Part shown: positions 25,176 to 37,466 of the stretch, one piece after another
Position numbering within the stretch: position 1 is the stretch's first letter
Layout of the letters: each line of letters starts with the position of its first letter
Source: an uncultured Clostridium sp.
GTDB lineage: Bacteria; Bacillota; Clostridia; Lachnospirales; Lachnospiraceae
Assembly (NCBI GenBank): GCA_947178445.1
Contig: CAMWYJ010000001.1
Span: 62,001-126,000 of the forward strand
DNA: 64,000 bases
Direction: 5' to 3'
Made by a program: the position numbers and the translations under genes
The notes under the pieces: model-generated
The model's database searches: none
Told to the model about the DNA's origin: nothing
The model's input: only the letters and a program-made list of their open reading frames with translations

Positions 25176-25919
25176 TTATGCATCTAGCATAAACATGAGA
25201 AGGGATAAAACCGCCATGCCAGCCGTCTCAGTCCGCAAAATACGATGCCCCAGCGATAGCATCTTGCCACCGGCACACTGAATCAGTTCCACTTCCTCCG
25301 GATCAAAACCGCCCTCAGGTCCAATAAATATACCAATATTCTTTTTGTTCTCTGCCTCTTTCACCAGCCGTCTGGAAGCTTCCATTCCATCTGCATTTTC
25401 ATAAGGCAGCAGAATGTAATCCATATCCTTTGCATATTCACAGGCTTCCTTCAATGACATTACCTTAGATACTTTAGGGATAATCCCCCGCTTCGACTGC
25501 TTCGCTGCACTTAAGGAGATTGCATTTAACCGTTCCACTTTCCTGGCTGCTTTTTTATCATCCAGCTTCACTACACAGCGTTTCATGCTAACCGGTACAA
25601 TCTCCGATGCCCCAAGCTCCACCGCCTTTTGAACAATCATTTCTAACTTGTCACCCTTTGGATATCCCTGGAATAATGTGATTTTTGCCGGAAGCTCCCT
25701 TGCATTTCCAAATATATCTGTTATACGAAGCAAAACCTCCTGCCCGTCCTCACGAAATTCCTCAATTTCACATAAATATTCTTTCTCCCCACCGTCACAC
25801 AAAAGAACTTCTTCGCCAGGCTTCATACGGAGTACATTACGAATATGATTATAATCCTCCCCTTGAATGTGAACTGGTTCTTTTTGCAACTGTTCTGGAT
25901 CTACAAAAAAACGATACAT
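25176..25919 (-). CDS. rsmE: 16S rRNA m3U1498 methyltransferase RsmE
   Basis: A 247-residue SPOUT-class methyltransferase: MYRFFVDPEQL start, NHIRNVLRMKPGEEV (PUA-like RNA-binding part), AVELGASEIVPVSMKRCVV, the SAM-knot motif IGIFIGPEGGFDPEEVEL and LGHRILRTETAGMAVLS. It methylates U1498 of 16S rRNA. In other Bacillota it directly follows prmA; here two yfhO-like genes intervene. Confidence 0.95.
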   Translation of the reverse strand: MYRFFVDPEQLQKEPVHIQGEDYNHIRNVLRMKPGEEVLLCDGGEKEYLCEIEEFREDGQEVLLRITDIFGNARELPAKITLFQGYPKGDKLEMIVQKAVELGASEIVPVSMKRCVVKLDDKKAARKVERLNAISLSAAKQSKRGIIPKVSKVMSLKEACEYAKDMDYILLPYENADGMEASRRLVKEAENKKNIGIFIGPEGGFDPEEVELIQCAGGKMLSLGHRILRTETAGMAVLSLLMFMLDA

Positions 25920-25965
25920 AGTCCCTTCTTCTTCCTCACTTACAATCTATACATCATATACAAAT

Positions 25966-28560
25966 CTATTTTAAATTCAGCCTGTCTGATCTTTTACTTT
26001 CACACAAAGATACTATGATAAATACCACAATACCGAATGTGGACAAAAGCAGTCCCGTCTTCCAATATGGTGTCTCGTATTTCACAACGATCTTATGTTC
26101 ACCCTTCATCAACGGGATTGCAAGAAAGGTATCCCCAAGCATCACATTTTCTGAAACGCGCTCGCCATCAACATACACCTGATTTCCGTCCACTGCCTGT
26201 ATAGATGTCACCAGTAAACCATCTTTTTCCGCATAGATTTGAGTTTCTATCCGGTCATCTGTATATTGGATGACTGACATTTTGTTACGGTTGAGAGCCT
26301 CATACACATTTTGAAAGACTTCTTCCTGAAACGCTGCCATCTGGCACCGAATGGTTCCCACCAAATCCGCTTGTGCATTGACGGCAGTCAAAACCTTAAT
26401 CTGTTGTCCCACAGCCACTTCACCAATATGTGCCATCAATGTTTTTTCTGTTTTGTCACTCATTAAAACCTGTTCCCCATCAAGATATACGGTATAGATA
26501 CTGTTCAAAGAGTTATCCAGATACATATATAAATCCATATCCTTTGGAACCGTGTACGTCAACCAGATTTTATCCACTTCATTTAAAAGAGTATATGTAA
26601 AACTCTCATCCTCATTTTCTTCATACCCCTTTTCCAATGTATTACATGTAATATCGTTTTGCAAAACCTCAAATACATTATCAAAACCGGTTGAAAGCTT
26701 CGCAAAATCATTCCGTATCGCAAATACGTTATCCTCATTTATATTCCAATTACGAACTGCAGGATCTGCCATATAACCTAATCCAACTGTCCGGTTTATA
26801 CGAAACAGCGAATCCTCGCCGTCATTTGCGACCATCTTAGCATCGCTGTAACGCATTTCGCTTTTTCCAATGCCATATGTCACATTAAACATTATATTAT
26901 CTAACGGTGTTCCACCGCTAAATTCCACCGCCGCATCATTTTCAAAGCCTGATATTCCAAGTGTGTGCATGAATTTCATCAGTCTTCCATTCGCAAAGGA
27001 TGAAAAACCAGATATGGATTCTTTTCCAAGCCACATGCCCAGATTCACATTAGAATCCATACACGCAATCCGTTCACCTGGATTTAAGCGCACTTGTCCA
27101 TTTAACGCCTCCAAGGCAGACTCTGCCTGCTGTTCAAACGGCAGATGTGTCTGATATACATAAAGCAGGACAAACGCATTGACAAACAGCTCCGCCAGCA
27201 TCACACTGCACATTATATAAGAAAATGCCTTATGTGTAAAACTTTTTTTTCGATACAGCGTAAGCAGGATGCCATAAAAGATAACCAGCATAACTGCTGC
27301 AAGATATATATAAAAATCATACAGCTTTGTTTCCCTGAAAAAGACAAAAATCCAAACCGTTAATAGCAGCATAACCGCCAGTACATAGTACCGGATTCTG
27401 ACCATAGAAAGCCGTGGCAGCAATTCCAAACAAGTCTGCAGCATAAAAAAAACTACTACAAAGCAGAATCGCTGATAATAGCTATGAGGCACTGCCCCAC
27501 CATGCCACAGCAGATTAAGTTTTGGTATCAGGAAACAAAGACAGAAAAAGAATAATATGCCGATTTTTTTACACTTCCAAATCCGGCTGTTTTTTGTAAA
27601 CGGTATCACCAACAAAAAGAGCAATACTGCAATGCCTACATACAGATGCGGTATGTTATCGGAACCACCTTCTAATGGTCTTAAAATATATTCTCCTTTT
27701 GCCAGTTCCCATAACCGGCAGACTATCCTGTCGATATTCCCAAAAGCTGTGCTTTGCTCCGCATAACGCTTATGCTGCATCATAAAACAGGGCAAAATCA
27801 CAGCCATACTTGTCACCGCAGCAAGAACTGATGCAAATATAAACTTCTTGAGATCTTTTTTTAATCCGGCTATTCCATGCCCTGTTTCCTGAATAAAAAG
27901 GATGCACAGAAAAAGACATACCATAAATGCCATATAGAAATTGCAAAACATACAGACAGTTAAAAGAAGATAGTATTCCTGCCATTTTCCATTTTCTAAC
28001 ATGCGTTCAAAGTTTAAAACGAGCAAGGGCAGCAGCATAATGACATCATACCATATATAGCAAAACATATACCCTAACAAAAAACGTGAAAAGGAATATG
28101 CCAGTCCAACTGTAATTGCAATCAACATTTTTGATTGTGTCACTTTATATTTCTTAGTATGCAGAACATAATATGTCATTGTTGCAGAGCACAAAGCCCA
28201 TTTTAAAACCATGATTCCCTGTGCAGCATCCTTTATTGCTGCAAATGGAACCAACAACGCTATCACATTAAATGGTGAACATAGATAATATGCAAAATTT
28301 ACATAAAAGTCATATCCCATGCTGGCATGTCTGCTATAAAATAGTGAACCACCATTATGAATCTTATACCATAATTCTGATAAAAAATATATATACTGTT
28401 CACCTGCATCTCCAAGCAACAAAGATTTTTCACCAAACAGCCATACTTTACGGACATAACAGTGCAGCAGTATAAATGCCATACAGGCCATAAAACTTAT
28501 GACACAGGGCAATATATTTCTGTTTTTTTCATTATTCTCTATCATCTTGACCATTTTCAT
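25966..28560 (-). CDS. YfhO-family polytopic membrane protein (second copy)
   Basis: An 864-residue protein with about a dozen membrane helices over residues 15-480, followed by a large extracytoplasmic domain and a final helix near the C-terminus (LLLSTFGIVVFIIVSL). The N-terminal signature is GDAGEQYIYFLSELWYKIHNGGSLFYS with ASMGYDFYVNFAYYLCSPFN. This is the YfhO family, GT-C-like membrane glycosyltransferases linked in Listeria and Bacillus to lipoteichoic-acid glycosylation. The acceptor here is unknown. It is a diverged paralogue of the gene upstream and starts within its stop (ATGA), so the two are probably co-translated. Confidence 0.82.
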   Translation of the reverse strand: MKMVKMIENNEKNRNILPCVISFMACMAFILLHCYVRKVWLFGEKSLLLGDAGEQYIYFLSELWYKIHNGGSLFYSRHASMGYDFYVNFAYYLCSPFNVIALLVPFAAIKDAAQGIMVLKWALCSATMTYYVLHTKKYKVTQSKMLIAITVGLAYSFSRFLLGYMFCYIWYDVIMLLPLLVLNFERMLENGKWQEYYLLLTVCMFCNFYMAFMVCLFLCILFIQETGHGIAGLKKDLKKFIFASVLAAVTSMAVILPCFMMQHKRYAEQSTAFGNIDRIVCRLWELAKGEYILRPLEGGSDNIPHLYVGIAVLLFLLVIPFTKNSRIWKCKKIGILFFFCLCFLIPKLNLLWHGGAVPHSYYQRFCFVVVFFMLQTCLELLPRLSMVRIRYYVLAVMLLLTVWIFVFFRETKLYDFYIYLAAVMLVIFYGILLTLYRKKSFTHKAFSYIMCSVMLAELFVNAFVLLYVYQTHLPFEQQAESALEALNGQVRLNPGERIACMDSNVNLGMWLGKESISGFSSFANGRLMKFMHTLGISGFENDAAVEFSGGTPLDNIMFNVTYGIGKSEMRYSDAKMVANDGEDSLFRINRTVGLGYMADPAVRNWNINEDNVFAIRNDFAKLSTGFDNVFEVLQNDITCNTLEKGYEENEDESFTYTLLNEVDKIWLTYTVPKDMDLYMYLDNSLNSIYTVYLDGEQVLMSDKTEKTLMAHIGEVAVGQQIKVLTAVNAQADLVGTIRCQMAAFQEEVFQNVYEALNRNKMSVIQYTDDRIETQIYAEKDGLLVTSIQAVDGNQVYVDGERVSENVMLGDTFLAIPLMKGEHKIVVKYETPYWKTGLLLSTFGIVVFIIVSLCESKRSDRLNLK

Positions 28561-31214
28561 TGCTTTTTCTTCTGCCTATATTCCCAAAAACAATATCCAC
28601 CAAACATCAACATTCCAAAACATGTTCCAAGCAATCCCGGCATCACTCCCGGTGTCGCATACACAAATTCAACCTCATGTTTTCCTTTTTCAAGCGGAAC
28701 ACCGATCAATGCATCCCCAATTTTTTCACATTGTGTTTTATTTCCATCTACATATACGGTAAAACCTTCTAATGCTGGAATACTGGTCATCATAATACCG
28801 GACTCATCTGCCGTAATATTACCTTTTACCATAGTATCTTCCATAGTTTCTACTGTATATAAATTTCTGCTCAATTTATCATAAGCCTTCTGATAATTTT
28901 CTATATTAAACGCAGCAAATTGATACGAAACATGCAAAACCTCTGCATCATCTACTGCATCCAAATCTGCAATCGCATTGGATGCAATTGTAATTTTTGT
29001 TCCTTTTTCTACAACTCCGATATGAAATGTTTTCTGTCGGCTTCTAATTTCATCCACATACATCACCTCTTCTTCATAATCAACTTCAAAATAGGCTTCT
29101 GCATCTGAATTCACATATACATAATAATCCGTTACACCATCCGAAACAAACTGCATTTTTACCGCATCACCAGCATACATTTTATTATATGCGTAATTGA
29201 ACATTTGTTTTTCTTCATGATAAATCCCATGAAACGCATCATGTTCATGCTCGTCCTCATCCTCACTATGCACATGTACAGCTTCTTCATTATCCGGATT
29301 GATACCCAAAACTGATGTACAGGCAATATCCGGCATGATAATCTCGAAAATATCATCCACACCGGTTACCTGATTCACATAATCATTTTGAACCAGAAAA
29401 GGGCTGTCCTGGCTCAAATTCCATTGTAACACATCAGAAGAGACCAGATAACCAAGAGAAGACTCCTGGCTCATTTTATACAAAACATAGCCATTATTTT
29501 CTCCACTCTTTTGCACATCACTATATGCCTGTTCCTCCTGCGCCATGCCGTATTTCACATTAAACATCATATTTAATAATGGGGAGCCACCAAAATAATG
29601 ATACATATTATTCGTTACAGCCATACCTAATTTTTCAAACAATTTCTCCATTCGATTATCTGCATTTTTTGATTCCCCTGATGTAACGGGAATATTCAAT
29701 ATCATGCCGTAATTCGGTGTGACCTGTACATTTGCAACACGCTGTCCTTTTTCCAAATCAATACAACTTTTCAAAACCTCGCTCTGCGCATGGTAATAAC
29801 TTGTTTCAATCGGATACATATTATACTCTTTTAATTGATAAAAAGCATTCACCAAAAGTTCTACTGCGCACATCACTGCAAATACGATTAAAATATTTTT
29901 GTACTGTATACTTTTTCTGCAAAAGAAGAAAAGCAGCAAGAGTATTAATACACTCAATAGTATACTGGCAAGATACACATAAAAATCAAGTAACACCACT
30001 GCTTTCCCAAATCCCAATGCAACTGCTCCCACACAAACCACCATTGTTATCACAATCTGCCACTTGCGGATATTCTCGAGATGAGCCAGCACCCTTAATG
30101 CCATAAACACAAGTAAAAATATCAGTAAAAAGGAATACCCATTCCCCACACCAATATTAGCAGCACCTGCGTACCATACAAAATCCATACCGCCAAAAAT
30201 CAAACCTGCACAAAGCAATATTGCCAAAACGATACTGCTTATTTTTTCTTTCTTGTTTACCGGAACAAATACATACAAAACAGCCACCGCAACCGTAACA
30301 ACACCACAATATAACATTGGCTCTGCTGCCTGAGAAATCAGCAGACTGTCACAGACAAAAAAGCGCTGTACAAAATCCACAATTGACATCTTCACACTTG
30401 AAAGGTATTCCCTGCTATTACTTAACAGCAGATTGGTATTTCGCCCAGCAGCCATAATACAGGGAACTACAATCAGCAGAGAGGTTGCAATTGTTGCAGC
30501 AACACAGTATATATATCTTACAATACATCTTTTATCCTTTGTTTCCTGCATACTATATAACATTCCATACCAAGCACAGAGAAACAGAATCATTGGTACC
30601 GCAGTTTGAAAACTGCAAATCATACAAAAGAGTAAAAGTCCAAAAAAGCGTTTATAACATTTTCCCTCCAGCATTCTCTCTTCTAACAATAATAGAAATG
30701 GGAATAATACCATGACATCCAGCCATGTCACATGTGAAAGCCCGGATATCATTACATTACTTAAGCAATATGCCAAAGACAATACAACACTGACAATCAC
30801 CTTCCGTTCCTTCAATTCATTGCATTTTGAATGCAGCAAATAGTACAGCATTGCAACTGCTGTAAGTGACCATTTCATAACAATACTAAACTGTAATACA
30901 TTACTAATCATACTCTTTGGAAAAATCAAAATAAGCAATGTAAATGGTGATATCATATAACCGAACAGATCCACTAAAAAATCTGTTCCAAGTCCTGAAT
31001 TCCATGTGAAAACAAGGGAGCCTCCATTGTGAATTTTTTCCCAAAGTTCCCCATACATTTGATAGTATACATTTCCAGCATCACCTGTTAAAATACTACC
31101 TTCTCCTGTCAGCCAAGAATCCCACACAAAAGAGTGTACCAGAATAAGCAACCACGGTACTAAAAAAACAAATACAAAGCATCCTATTTTTCGAAAAACT
31201 TCTTTGACTTTCAT
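28557..31214 (-). CDS. YfhO-family polytopic membrane protein with His-rich loop
   Basis: An 885-residue paralogue of the next gene, with the same GDAGNVYYQMYGELWEKIHNGG and NSGLGTDFLVDLFGYMISPFT signatures, about 12 membrane helices and a C-terminal ectodomain ending in a helix. In the ectodomain (around residue 660) there is a His/Asp/Glu-rich stretch, VHVHSEDEDEHEHDAFHG, followed by IYHEE, which is absent from the paralogue and could bind metal. I start at the ATG at 31214 because a longer frame to 31310 would overlap prmA; AAAGGA lies about 13 bp upstream, a loose SD. A polymer-glycosylation role is inferred from the family. Confidence 0.8.
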   Translation of the reverse strand: MKVKEVFRKIGCFVFVFLVPWLLILVHSFVWDSWLTGEGSILTGDAGNVYYQMYGELWEKIHNGGSLVFTWNSGLGTDFLVDLFGYMISPFTLLILIFPKSMISNVLQFSIVMKWSLTAVAMLYYLLHSKCNELKERKVIVSVVLSLAYCLSNVMISGLSHVTWLDVMVLFPFLLLLEERMLEGKCYKRFFGLLLFCMICSFQTAVPMILFLCAWYGMLYSMQETKDKRCIVRYIYCVAATIATSLLIVVPCIMAAGRNTNLLLSNSREYLSSVKMSIVDFVQRFFVCDSLLISQAAEPMLYCGVVTVAVAVLYVFVPVNKKEKISSIVLAILLCAGLIFGGMDFVWYAGAANIGVGNGYSFLLIFLLVFMALRVLAHLENIRKWQIVITMVVCVGAVALGFGKAVVLLDFYVYLASILLSVLILLLLFFFCRKSIQYKNILIVFAVMCAVELLVNAFYQLKEYNMYPIETSYYHAQSEVLKSCIDLEKGQRVANVQVTPNYGMILNIPVTSGESKNADNRMEKLFEKLGMAVTNNMYHYFGGSPLLNMMFNVKYGMAQEEQAYSDVQKSGENNGYVLYKMSQESSLGYLVSSDVLQWNLSQDSPFLVQNDYVNQVTGVDDIFEIIMPDIACTSVLGINPDNEEAVHVHSEDEDEHEHDAFHGIYHEEKQMFNYAYNKMYAGDAVKMQFVSDGVTDYYVYVNSDAEAYFEVDYEEEVMYVDEIRSRQKTFHIGVVEKGTKITIASNAIADLDAVDDAEVLHVSYQFAAFNIENYQKAYDKLSRNLYTVETMEDTMVKGNITADESGIMMTSIPALEGFTVYVDGNKTQCEKIGDALIGVPLEKGKHEVEFVYATPGVMPGLLGTCFGMLMFGGYCFWEYRQKKKQ

Positions 31215-31254
31215 ATTATTTTCAACATCCTTTCCCTGTTCATATCGAGAATCA

Positions 31255-32214
31255 CTATTTCGCCACAACAGACACCCACTCGCCCATATGACTGACATCC
31301 ACAATTTCAAAGCCGTTTTTAATCAACGCTTCCTTCACAGCTTCTTCTTTCATATCAATGATACCAGAAGTGATAAACACCGCATCTTTCTTCATAAAAG
31401 GCCGAATTACTCCGGATAGCGGAATAATCACATCTGCTAAAATATTCGCTGTAACAATATCATACTGACCAATCTCTGCCACACTGTCTGCGAATTCTTT
31501 ATCGCCAATCACATCACCCTTTACAATTTGAAAGGCATCCTTTGGTATTTGATTCCGTGTCAGATTCTCTACGCTTGCTTTCACTGCCAATTCATCAATA
31601 TCAATTCCATATACTCTTTTTGCTCCAAGCTTCATGGCAATAATCGAAAGAATCCCACTGCCACAGCCGGCATCTAAGACCTCGCTCGAACCATCTTTTC
31701 TTATATACTTTTTTAAATTATTGATACAGAGCTTTGTCGTCTCATGGGAACCCGTTCCAAACGCAGTTCCCGGATCGATATGAATAACAATGTCATCCTT
31801 TCCCACCTCACATTCTTTTGTCCATGTAGGCTGAATGACGATATTTCCTTCTAACCGGAATGGTTGAAAGAATTCCTTCCAGTTATTGATCCAGTCCTTG
31901 TCTTCTGTTTCACCAATTTCAATCAAGCCACTTCCCACATTCATATAGACTGACATATCATGAAGCTGCTGTCCGATATAGCTCTTAAACTCATCGATAT
32001 CTGCATCCTCCTTTACATAACAGGATATGAAAGCAACTCCGTCATCCGGGGGAAGTTCCGGCAGGATATCAATAAACATCGCTTTTTTATCCTCTTCTGA
32101 CAACGGTATTTTATCTTCAATTTCAATTCCCTCCACACCTTTTTCCTCTAAAAAAAAGCTTAACATATCCGTTGCTTCCGTTGTCGTCTCAATTGTAATT
32201 TTTTTCCATTTCAT
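31255..32214 (-). CDS. prmA: Ribosomal protein L11 methyltransferase PrmA
   Basis: A 319-residue SAM-dependent methyltransferase: MKWKKITIETTTEATD start, the loop VIHIDPGTAFGTGSHETTKLC typical of PrmA, motif I VLDAGCGSGILSIIAMKLGA, and YDIVTANILADVIIPL with the NPPY-like region. It trimethylates L11 of the large ribosomal subunit. Start: ATG at 32214 with AAGGA 9 bp upstream; an upstream GTG is only 3 bp from the SD. It follows dnaJ after a 318-bp structured gap. Confidence 0.94.
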   Translation of the reverse strand: MKWKKITIETTTEATDMLSFFLEEKGVEGIEIEDKIPLSEEDKKAMFIDILPELPPDDGVAFISCYVKEDADIDEFKSYIGQQLHDMSVYMNVGSGLIEIGETEDKDWINNWKEFFQPFRLEGNIVIQPTWTKECEVGKDDIVIHIDPGTAFGTGSHETTKLCINNLKKYIRKDGSSEVLDAGCGSGILSIIAMKLGAKRVYGIDIDELAVKASVENLTRNQIPKDAFQIVKGDVIGDKEFADSVAEIGQYDIVTANILADVIIPLSGVIRPFMKKDAVFITSGIIDMKEEAVKEALIKNGFEIVDVSHMGEWVSVVAK

Positions 32215-32532
32215 ATCCACTCTTCCTTCTATTCTTCATAAATGCATCTCACACATATCATTGCAAGTGTATCCAAACGCATTGCAGACACTTTGTACAT
32301 AATAACACACTATACCTTAAAATACAAACAACAAGGTACCAAAATGCCAATTTATATATTGACATTTTGATACCTTGTCACCCCGACTATTTATTATAAC
32401 ATATGTCACCAATTTTCGAAGGAACTTCGTTTGTTGCAATAGTCGCCAAATGTATATACAAGTATCTACGCTTGGCTTGTTATCTGCACAAATTGATAAC
32501 CTGCCCCCTCATCAGCGCAATTTATTATAACG
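32215..32532 (-). other. dnaJ-prmA intergenic region with promoter and hairpin
   Basis: No convincing gene. On the minus strand there is an extended -10, TGT-TATAAT (32393-32401), giving a start near 32386. Immediately downstream lies a 16-bp imperfect stem (32331-32346 / 32363-32378, one mismatch, 16-base loop) followed by a T-rich run (TTGTTTGTATTTT). A second TGT-TATTAT lies at 32303-32311. The hairpin could terminate the dnaK operon, attenuate prmA, or end a short RNA of about 65 bases. A small hairpin, CGAAG-GAA-CTTCG, lies at 32417-32429. Confidence 0.5.
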
Positions 32533-33699
32533 TTATTTTTTCTTACCAAAACCTTTCTTCTTATGACCGCCAAAGCTGAAATCACCAGAAGAATCTGTAG
32601 AACGCCTTGCAGTAGACGTTGCCTCATCAAAATTGTTAAGAATCGATTTTTGCTCTTCTGTCAGTTTATCCGGAACCTGAACCACTAAAGTAACGTAGTG
32701 GTCACCACGGACACTCTTATTACGTAACGTTGGAACACCTTTTCCTTTTAACTTAATCTTCGTATCTGTCTGCGTACCAGCTTTGACCTCATAGTCCATT
32801 GGGCCATCAATGGTATTGATACTTATCGTACCACCAAGTGCCGCCTGAGTAAAGGTAATCGGCTCTGTCGAAAACAAATCATACTCCTGGCGTTGAAATT
32901 GCGGATGTCTGTCAACCAATACAGTAACCAGTAAATCGCCTCTTCCACCACCATTAGTTCCAGGTTCACCTTTCTCACGGATACGGATACTCTGTCCGTT
33001 ATCAATTCCAGCAGGTACAACTACCTGGATCTTCTTCTTACTCTTAACATAACCAGTACCGGAGCACTGATTACACTTAAACTTAATTACCTTACCAGTA
33101 CCGGAACACTCCGGACAGGTCTGTACATTACGCACTACTCCGAACAGGGACTGCTGTGTAAATACCACCTGACCTTTTCCATTACATTTTCCACAAGTCT
33201 CAGGATCATGACCTGGCTGGGAACCGGTTCCGTGACAAACCACGCACTCGTCCTTCAGCGGAAGTTCTAATTCTTTCTGGCAGCCGAATACCGCCTCATC
33301 AAATTTCACACGGACAGATGTCTTAATATTGGCACCCTTCATTGGACCATTTGACTGACGGGTTCTTGTACCGCCAAACATATCTCCAAAGATATCTCCA
33401 AAAATATCTCCCATGCTGCCCATATCAAATTCAAATCCACCAAAGCCACCAGCACCGCCCCCATTTGGATCAAAAGCTGCATGACCAAACTGATCATATC
33501 TGGCTCTCATTTCCGGATCACTTAACACTTTGTATGCTTCGGAAGCCTCTTTAAACTTTGCTTCTGCTTCTGCATCTCCCGGATTTGTATCCGGATGATA
33601 CTTCTTCGCAACCTGCCTATAGGCTTTCTTCAATTCGGCATCGGTTGCACCCTTGGCAACGCCAAGAACTTCATAATAATCTCTTTTCGTCTCCGCCAT
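32533..33699 (-). CDS. dnaJ: Chaperone DnaJ
   Basis: A 388-residue class I J-protein: J domain [22 protein letters not shown] with HPD ([11 protein letters not shown]), a Gly/Phe-rich region, and four zinc repeats [24 protein letters not shown] and CNQCSGTG, followed by the C-terminal substrate-binding domains. It stimulates DnaK ATPase. Start: ATG at 33699 with AAGGTGG 5 bp upstream; the frame extends to 33765 but without conserved sequence. It is the last gene of the hrcA operon. Confidence 0.97.
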   Translation of the reverse strand: MAETKRDYYEVLGVAKGATDAELKKAYRQVAKKYHPDTNPGDAEAEAKFKEASEAYKVLSDPEMRARYDQFGHAAFDPNGGGAGGFGGFEFDMGSMGDIFGDIFGDMFGGTRTRQSNGPMKGANIKTSVRVKFDEAVFGCQKELELPLKDECVVCHGTGSQPGHDPETCGKCNGKGQVVFTQQSLFGVVRNVQTCPECSGTGKVIKFKCNQCSGTGYVKSKKKIQVVVPAGIDNGQSIRIREKGEPGTNGGGRGDLLVTVLVDRHPQFQRQEYDLFSTEPITFTQAALGGTISINTIDGPMDYEVKAGTQTDTKIKLKGKGVPTLRNKSVRGDHYVTLVVQVPDKLTEEQKSILNNFDEATSTARRSTDSSGDFSFGGHKKKGFGKKK

Positions 33700-33782
33700 T
33701 TTTTCCACCTTATCACAAGGAGTACCCACAGTCAGACCTTGTCTGCCGCAGGAACTCATATTCAATCACTGCTTTGTTCTTA

Positions 33783-35645
<1,863 letters not shown>

Positions 35646-35671
35646 CTAAAACTTCTATTTATAATAATTTA

Positions 35672-36361
35672 TTAATTCGCTACTTTAACCATACTATGGC
35701 GAAGTACCTCTTCCTTATACATGTAGCCCTTCTGCAATTCTTCTGTAACTACATTCTCACCAAACGCTTCATCCTCCACATGCATAACTGCATTGTGCAG
35801 ATCCGGATTAAACTCCGTTCCTTCTGCATTCATAGGAGCTACACCAATTTCTTCTAAAGCAACCATCAATTGCTTATAAATCTTATCAACGCCTTGTTCA
35901 AAGCCACGCTCCTTATCTTCTTCCGGAACCATTTGTAATGCTCTTTCAAAGTTATCAACCACTGGAAGTAGTTTTTCCAATACTTCCTTTGCACCGATAT
36001 CATACATTCTCTTTGATTCCTTCTCATTACGGTTACGGGCATTTTCAAACTCAGCTAAAAGACGCTTATACTTATCATTTGCTTCATCTACAAGCTCTTT
36101 CTGCTTTTGAAGTTCAAGCTCTAAAGCCTTATTATTGCCCCCTGATCTTCTGGCACCTTTCTTTCCCTTCTCTGGTGGTTTACTTCCTTTATCCTCTGAA
36201 ACCTCTTTTGCCTCTACTTCTGTCTCTTCAGTGGATGTAACAGCAACTTCTTCGACCGTTTCCTTTACCATCTTCTTGGCAGATGGCTTATCTGCCTTTG
36301 GATTTTGCTTCTTAGAAGGTTGCTTTTTCTTACCTGCGTCCTGTTTTTTCTTTTCTTCCAC
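35672..36361 (-). CDS. grpE: Nucleotide exchange factor GrpE
   Basis: A 229-residue protein. The first 75 or so residues are a Lys/Glu-rich disordered region, followed by the long dimerising coiled coil (LELELQKQKELVDEANDKYKR) and the C-terminal beta domain (EGTEFNPDLHNAVMHVED ... VTEELQKGYMYKEEVLRHSMVKVAN), which is highly typical. It exchanges ADP on DnaK. The start is GTG at 36361, with GAGGTG 5 bp upstream, 10 bp after hrcA. Confidence 0.96.
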   Translation of the reverse strand: MEEKKKQDAGKKKQPSKKQNPKADKPSAKKMVKETVEEVAVTSTEETEVEAKEVSEDKGSKPPEKGKKGARRSGGNNKALELELQKQKELVDEANDKYKRLLAEFENARNRNEKESKRMYDIGAKEVLEKLLPVVDNFERALQMVPEEDKERGFEQGVDKIYKQLMVALEEIGVAPMNAEGTEFNPDLHNAVMHVEDEAFGENVVTEELQKGYMYKEEVLRHSMVKVAN

Positions 36362-36371
36362 TCTGACACCT

Positions 36372-37400
36372 CTATTCTTTCTTCTTAAATATAGTATCTA
36401 GTTCACCCGTAAGGTTCTTTAGGGTGCTGACAACTTTTTTATAATCCATACGCTTTGGTCCAATAATACCGATGGTTCCTTTCCCACCTTCTGCCAGTTC
36501 ATATGTTGCAGTTACAATACTGCAGTCCTTCATATTTGAAACTGGAGATTCTTCACCGATATATACCTGAATTCCGTGGCTTTCGTCACTCATGGCTTCA
36601 TCAATCAACTCATTCAGTCCCTGACGGTCTTCTAATGCTTCTAAAAGTTTTGTTGTCTGTTCAATATTACCAAGTTCCGGATATTTTAACATATTCGTTG
36701 TACCACTGGTATATATCTCCACCTCATCCGCTTCATGAATTGCTTCTGCAATCCCCTGAAAAATGCTCTCCATCACATCCGCAAATTCGCCAGCCTGTGC
36801 CTTGATAGTCTGAATCATTTCAAGATTAATGTCCGTAAGCGATGCTCCCTGCAAAAAAGTATTTAATAGTACATTGAGTTTAAGTATTTCATCATTACCA
36901 AGTGGTCTTGTTACATTCATGAGCTTATTCTTGATCACATTGCCATCCACCACAATTACAGCAAGTAACTGCTCCTCATCCACCTGTGTGAGCTGAATAA
37001 ATTTAAGCTTGATATTTTGATACTGCGGTGCTGATACCAATGTTGCGTAATTCGTATTATAGGCGAGCACCTTCGCCACCTGCTTGAGCATATTCTCCAT
37101 CTTATCCACTCTGTCAAGCAGCTTAGTCTTTATCTCCTCCATCTCGACATCCTTCTCTGCCATCATGCGATCAACATATAACCGATATCCGGCATCCGTT
37201 GGGATTCTTCCAGCCGAAGTATGGGGCTGCATAATGTATCCAAGCTCTTCCAAGTCGGCCATCTCATTTCGAATAGTAGCCGAGCTTAGATTCAAATCCG
37301 TATACTTGGAGATAGTTCTCGACCCTACCGGCTCTCCGGTTTCTAAATAATTGGAAATGATTGCCTTCAAAATCTTAAGCTTTCGTTCGTCTAGCTCCAT
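36372..37400 (-). CDS. hrcA: Heat-shock repressor HrcA
   Basis: A 342-residue protein with an N-terminal winged helix: LKAIISNYLETGEPVGSRTISKY, LSSATIRNEMADLEELGYI, PHTSAGRIPTDAGYR. The C-terminal effector domain includes TGTIGIIGPKRMDYKKV-like sequence near the end. HrcA binds CIRCE sites and is kept active by GroEL. The perfect CIRCE element 29 bp upstream of its start indicates autoregulation of the hrcA-grpE-dnaK-dnaJ operon. Confidence 0.97.
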   Translation of the reverse strand: MELDERKLKILKAIISNYLETGEPVGSRTISKYTDLNLSSATIRNEMADLEELGYIMQPHTSAGRIPTDAGYRLYVDRMMAEKDVEMEEIKTKLLDRVDKMENMLKQVAKVLAYNTNYATLVSAPQYQNIKLKFIQLTQVDEEQLLAVIVVDGNVIKNKLMNVTRPLGNDEILKLNVLLNTFLQGASLTDINLEMIQTIKAQAGEFADVMESIFQGIAEAIHEADEVEIYTSGTTNMLKYPELGNIEQTTKLLEALEDRQGLNELIDEAMSDESHGIQVYIGEESPVSNMKDCSIVTATYELAEGGKGTIGIIGPKRMDYKKVVSTLKNLTGELDTIFKKKE

Positions 37401-37428
37401 GTACCAGACTCCTTTCTCTATTCAGTTA

Positions 37429-37455
37429 TTAGCACTCAATATATCCGAGTGCTAA
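37429..37455. promoter_or_regulatory. CIRCE operator (HrcA binding site)
   Basis: TTAGCACTC-N9-GAGTGCTAA with perfect arms, located between the promoter and the hrcA start. Confidence 0.97.
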
Positions 37456-37466
37456 TATCTTTGTAT

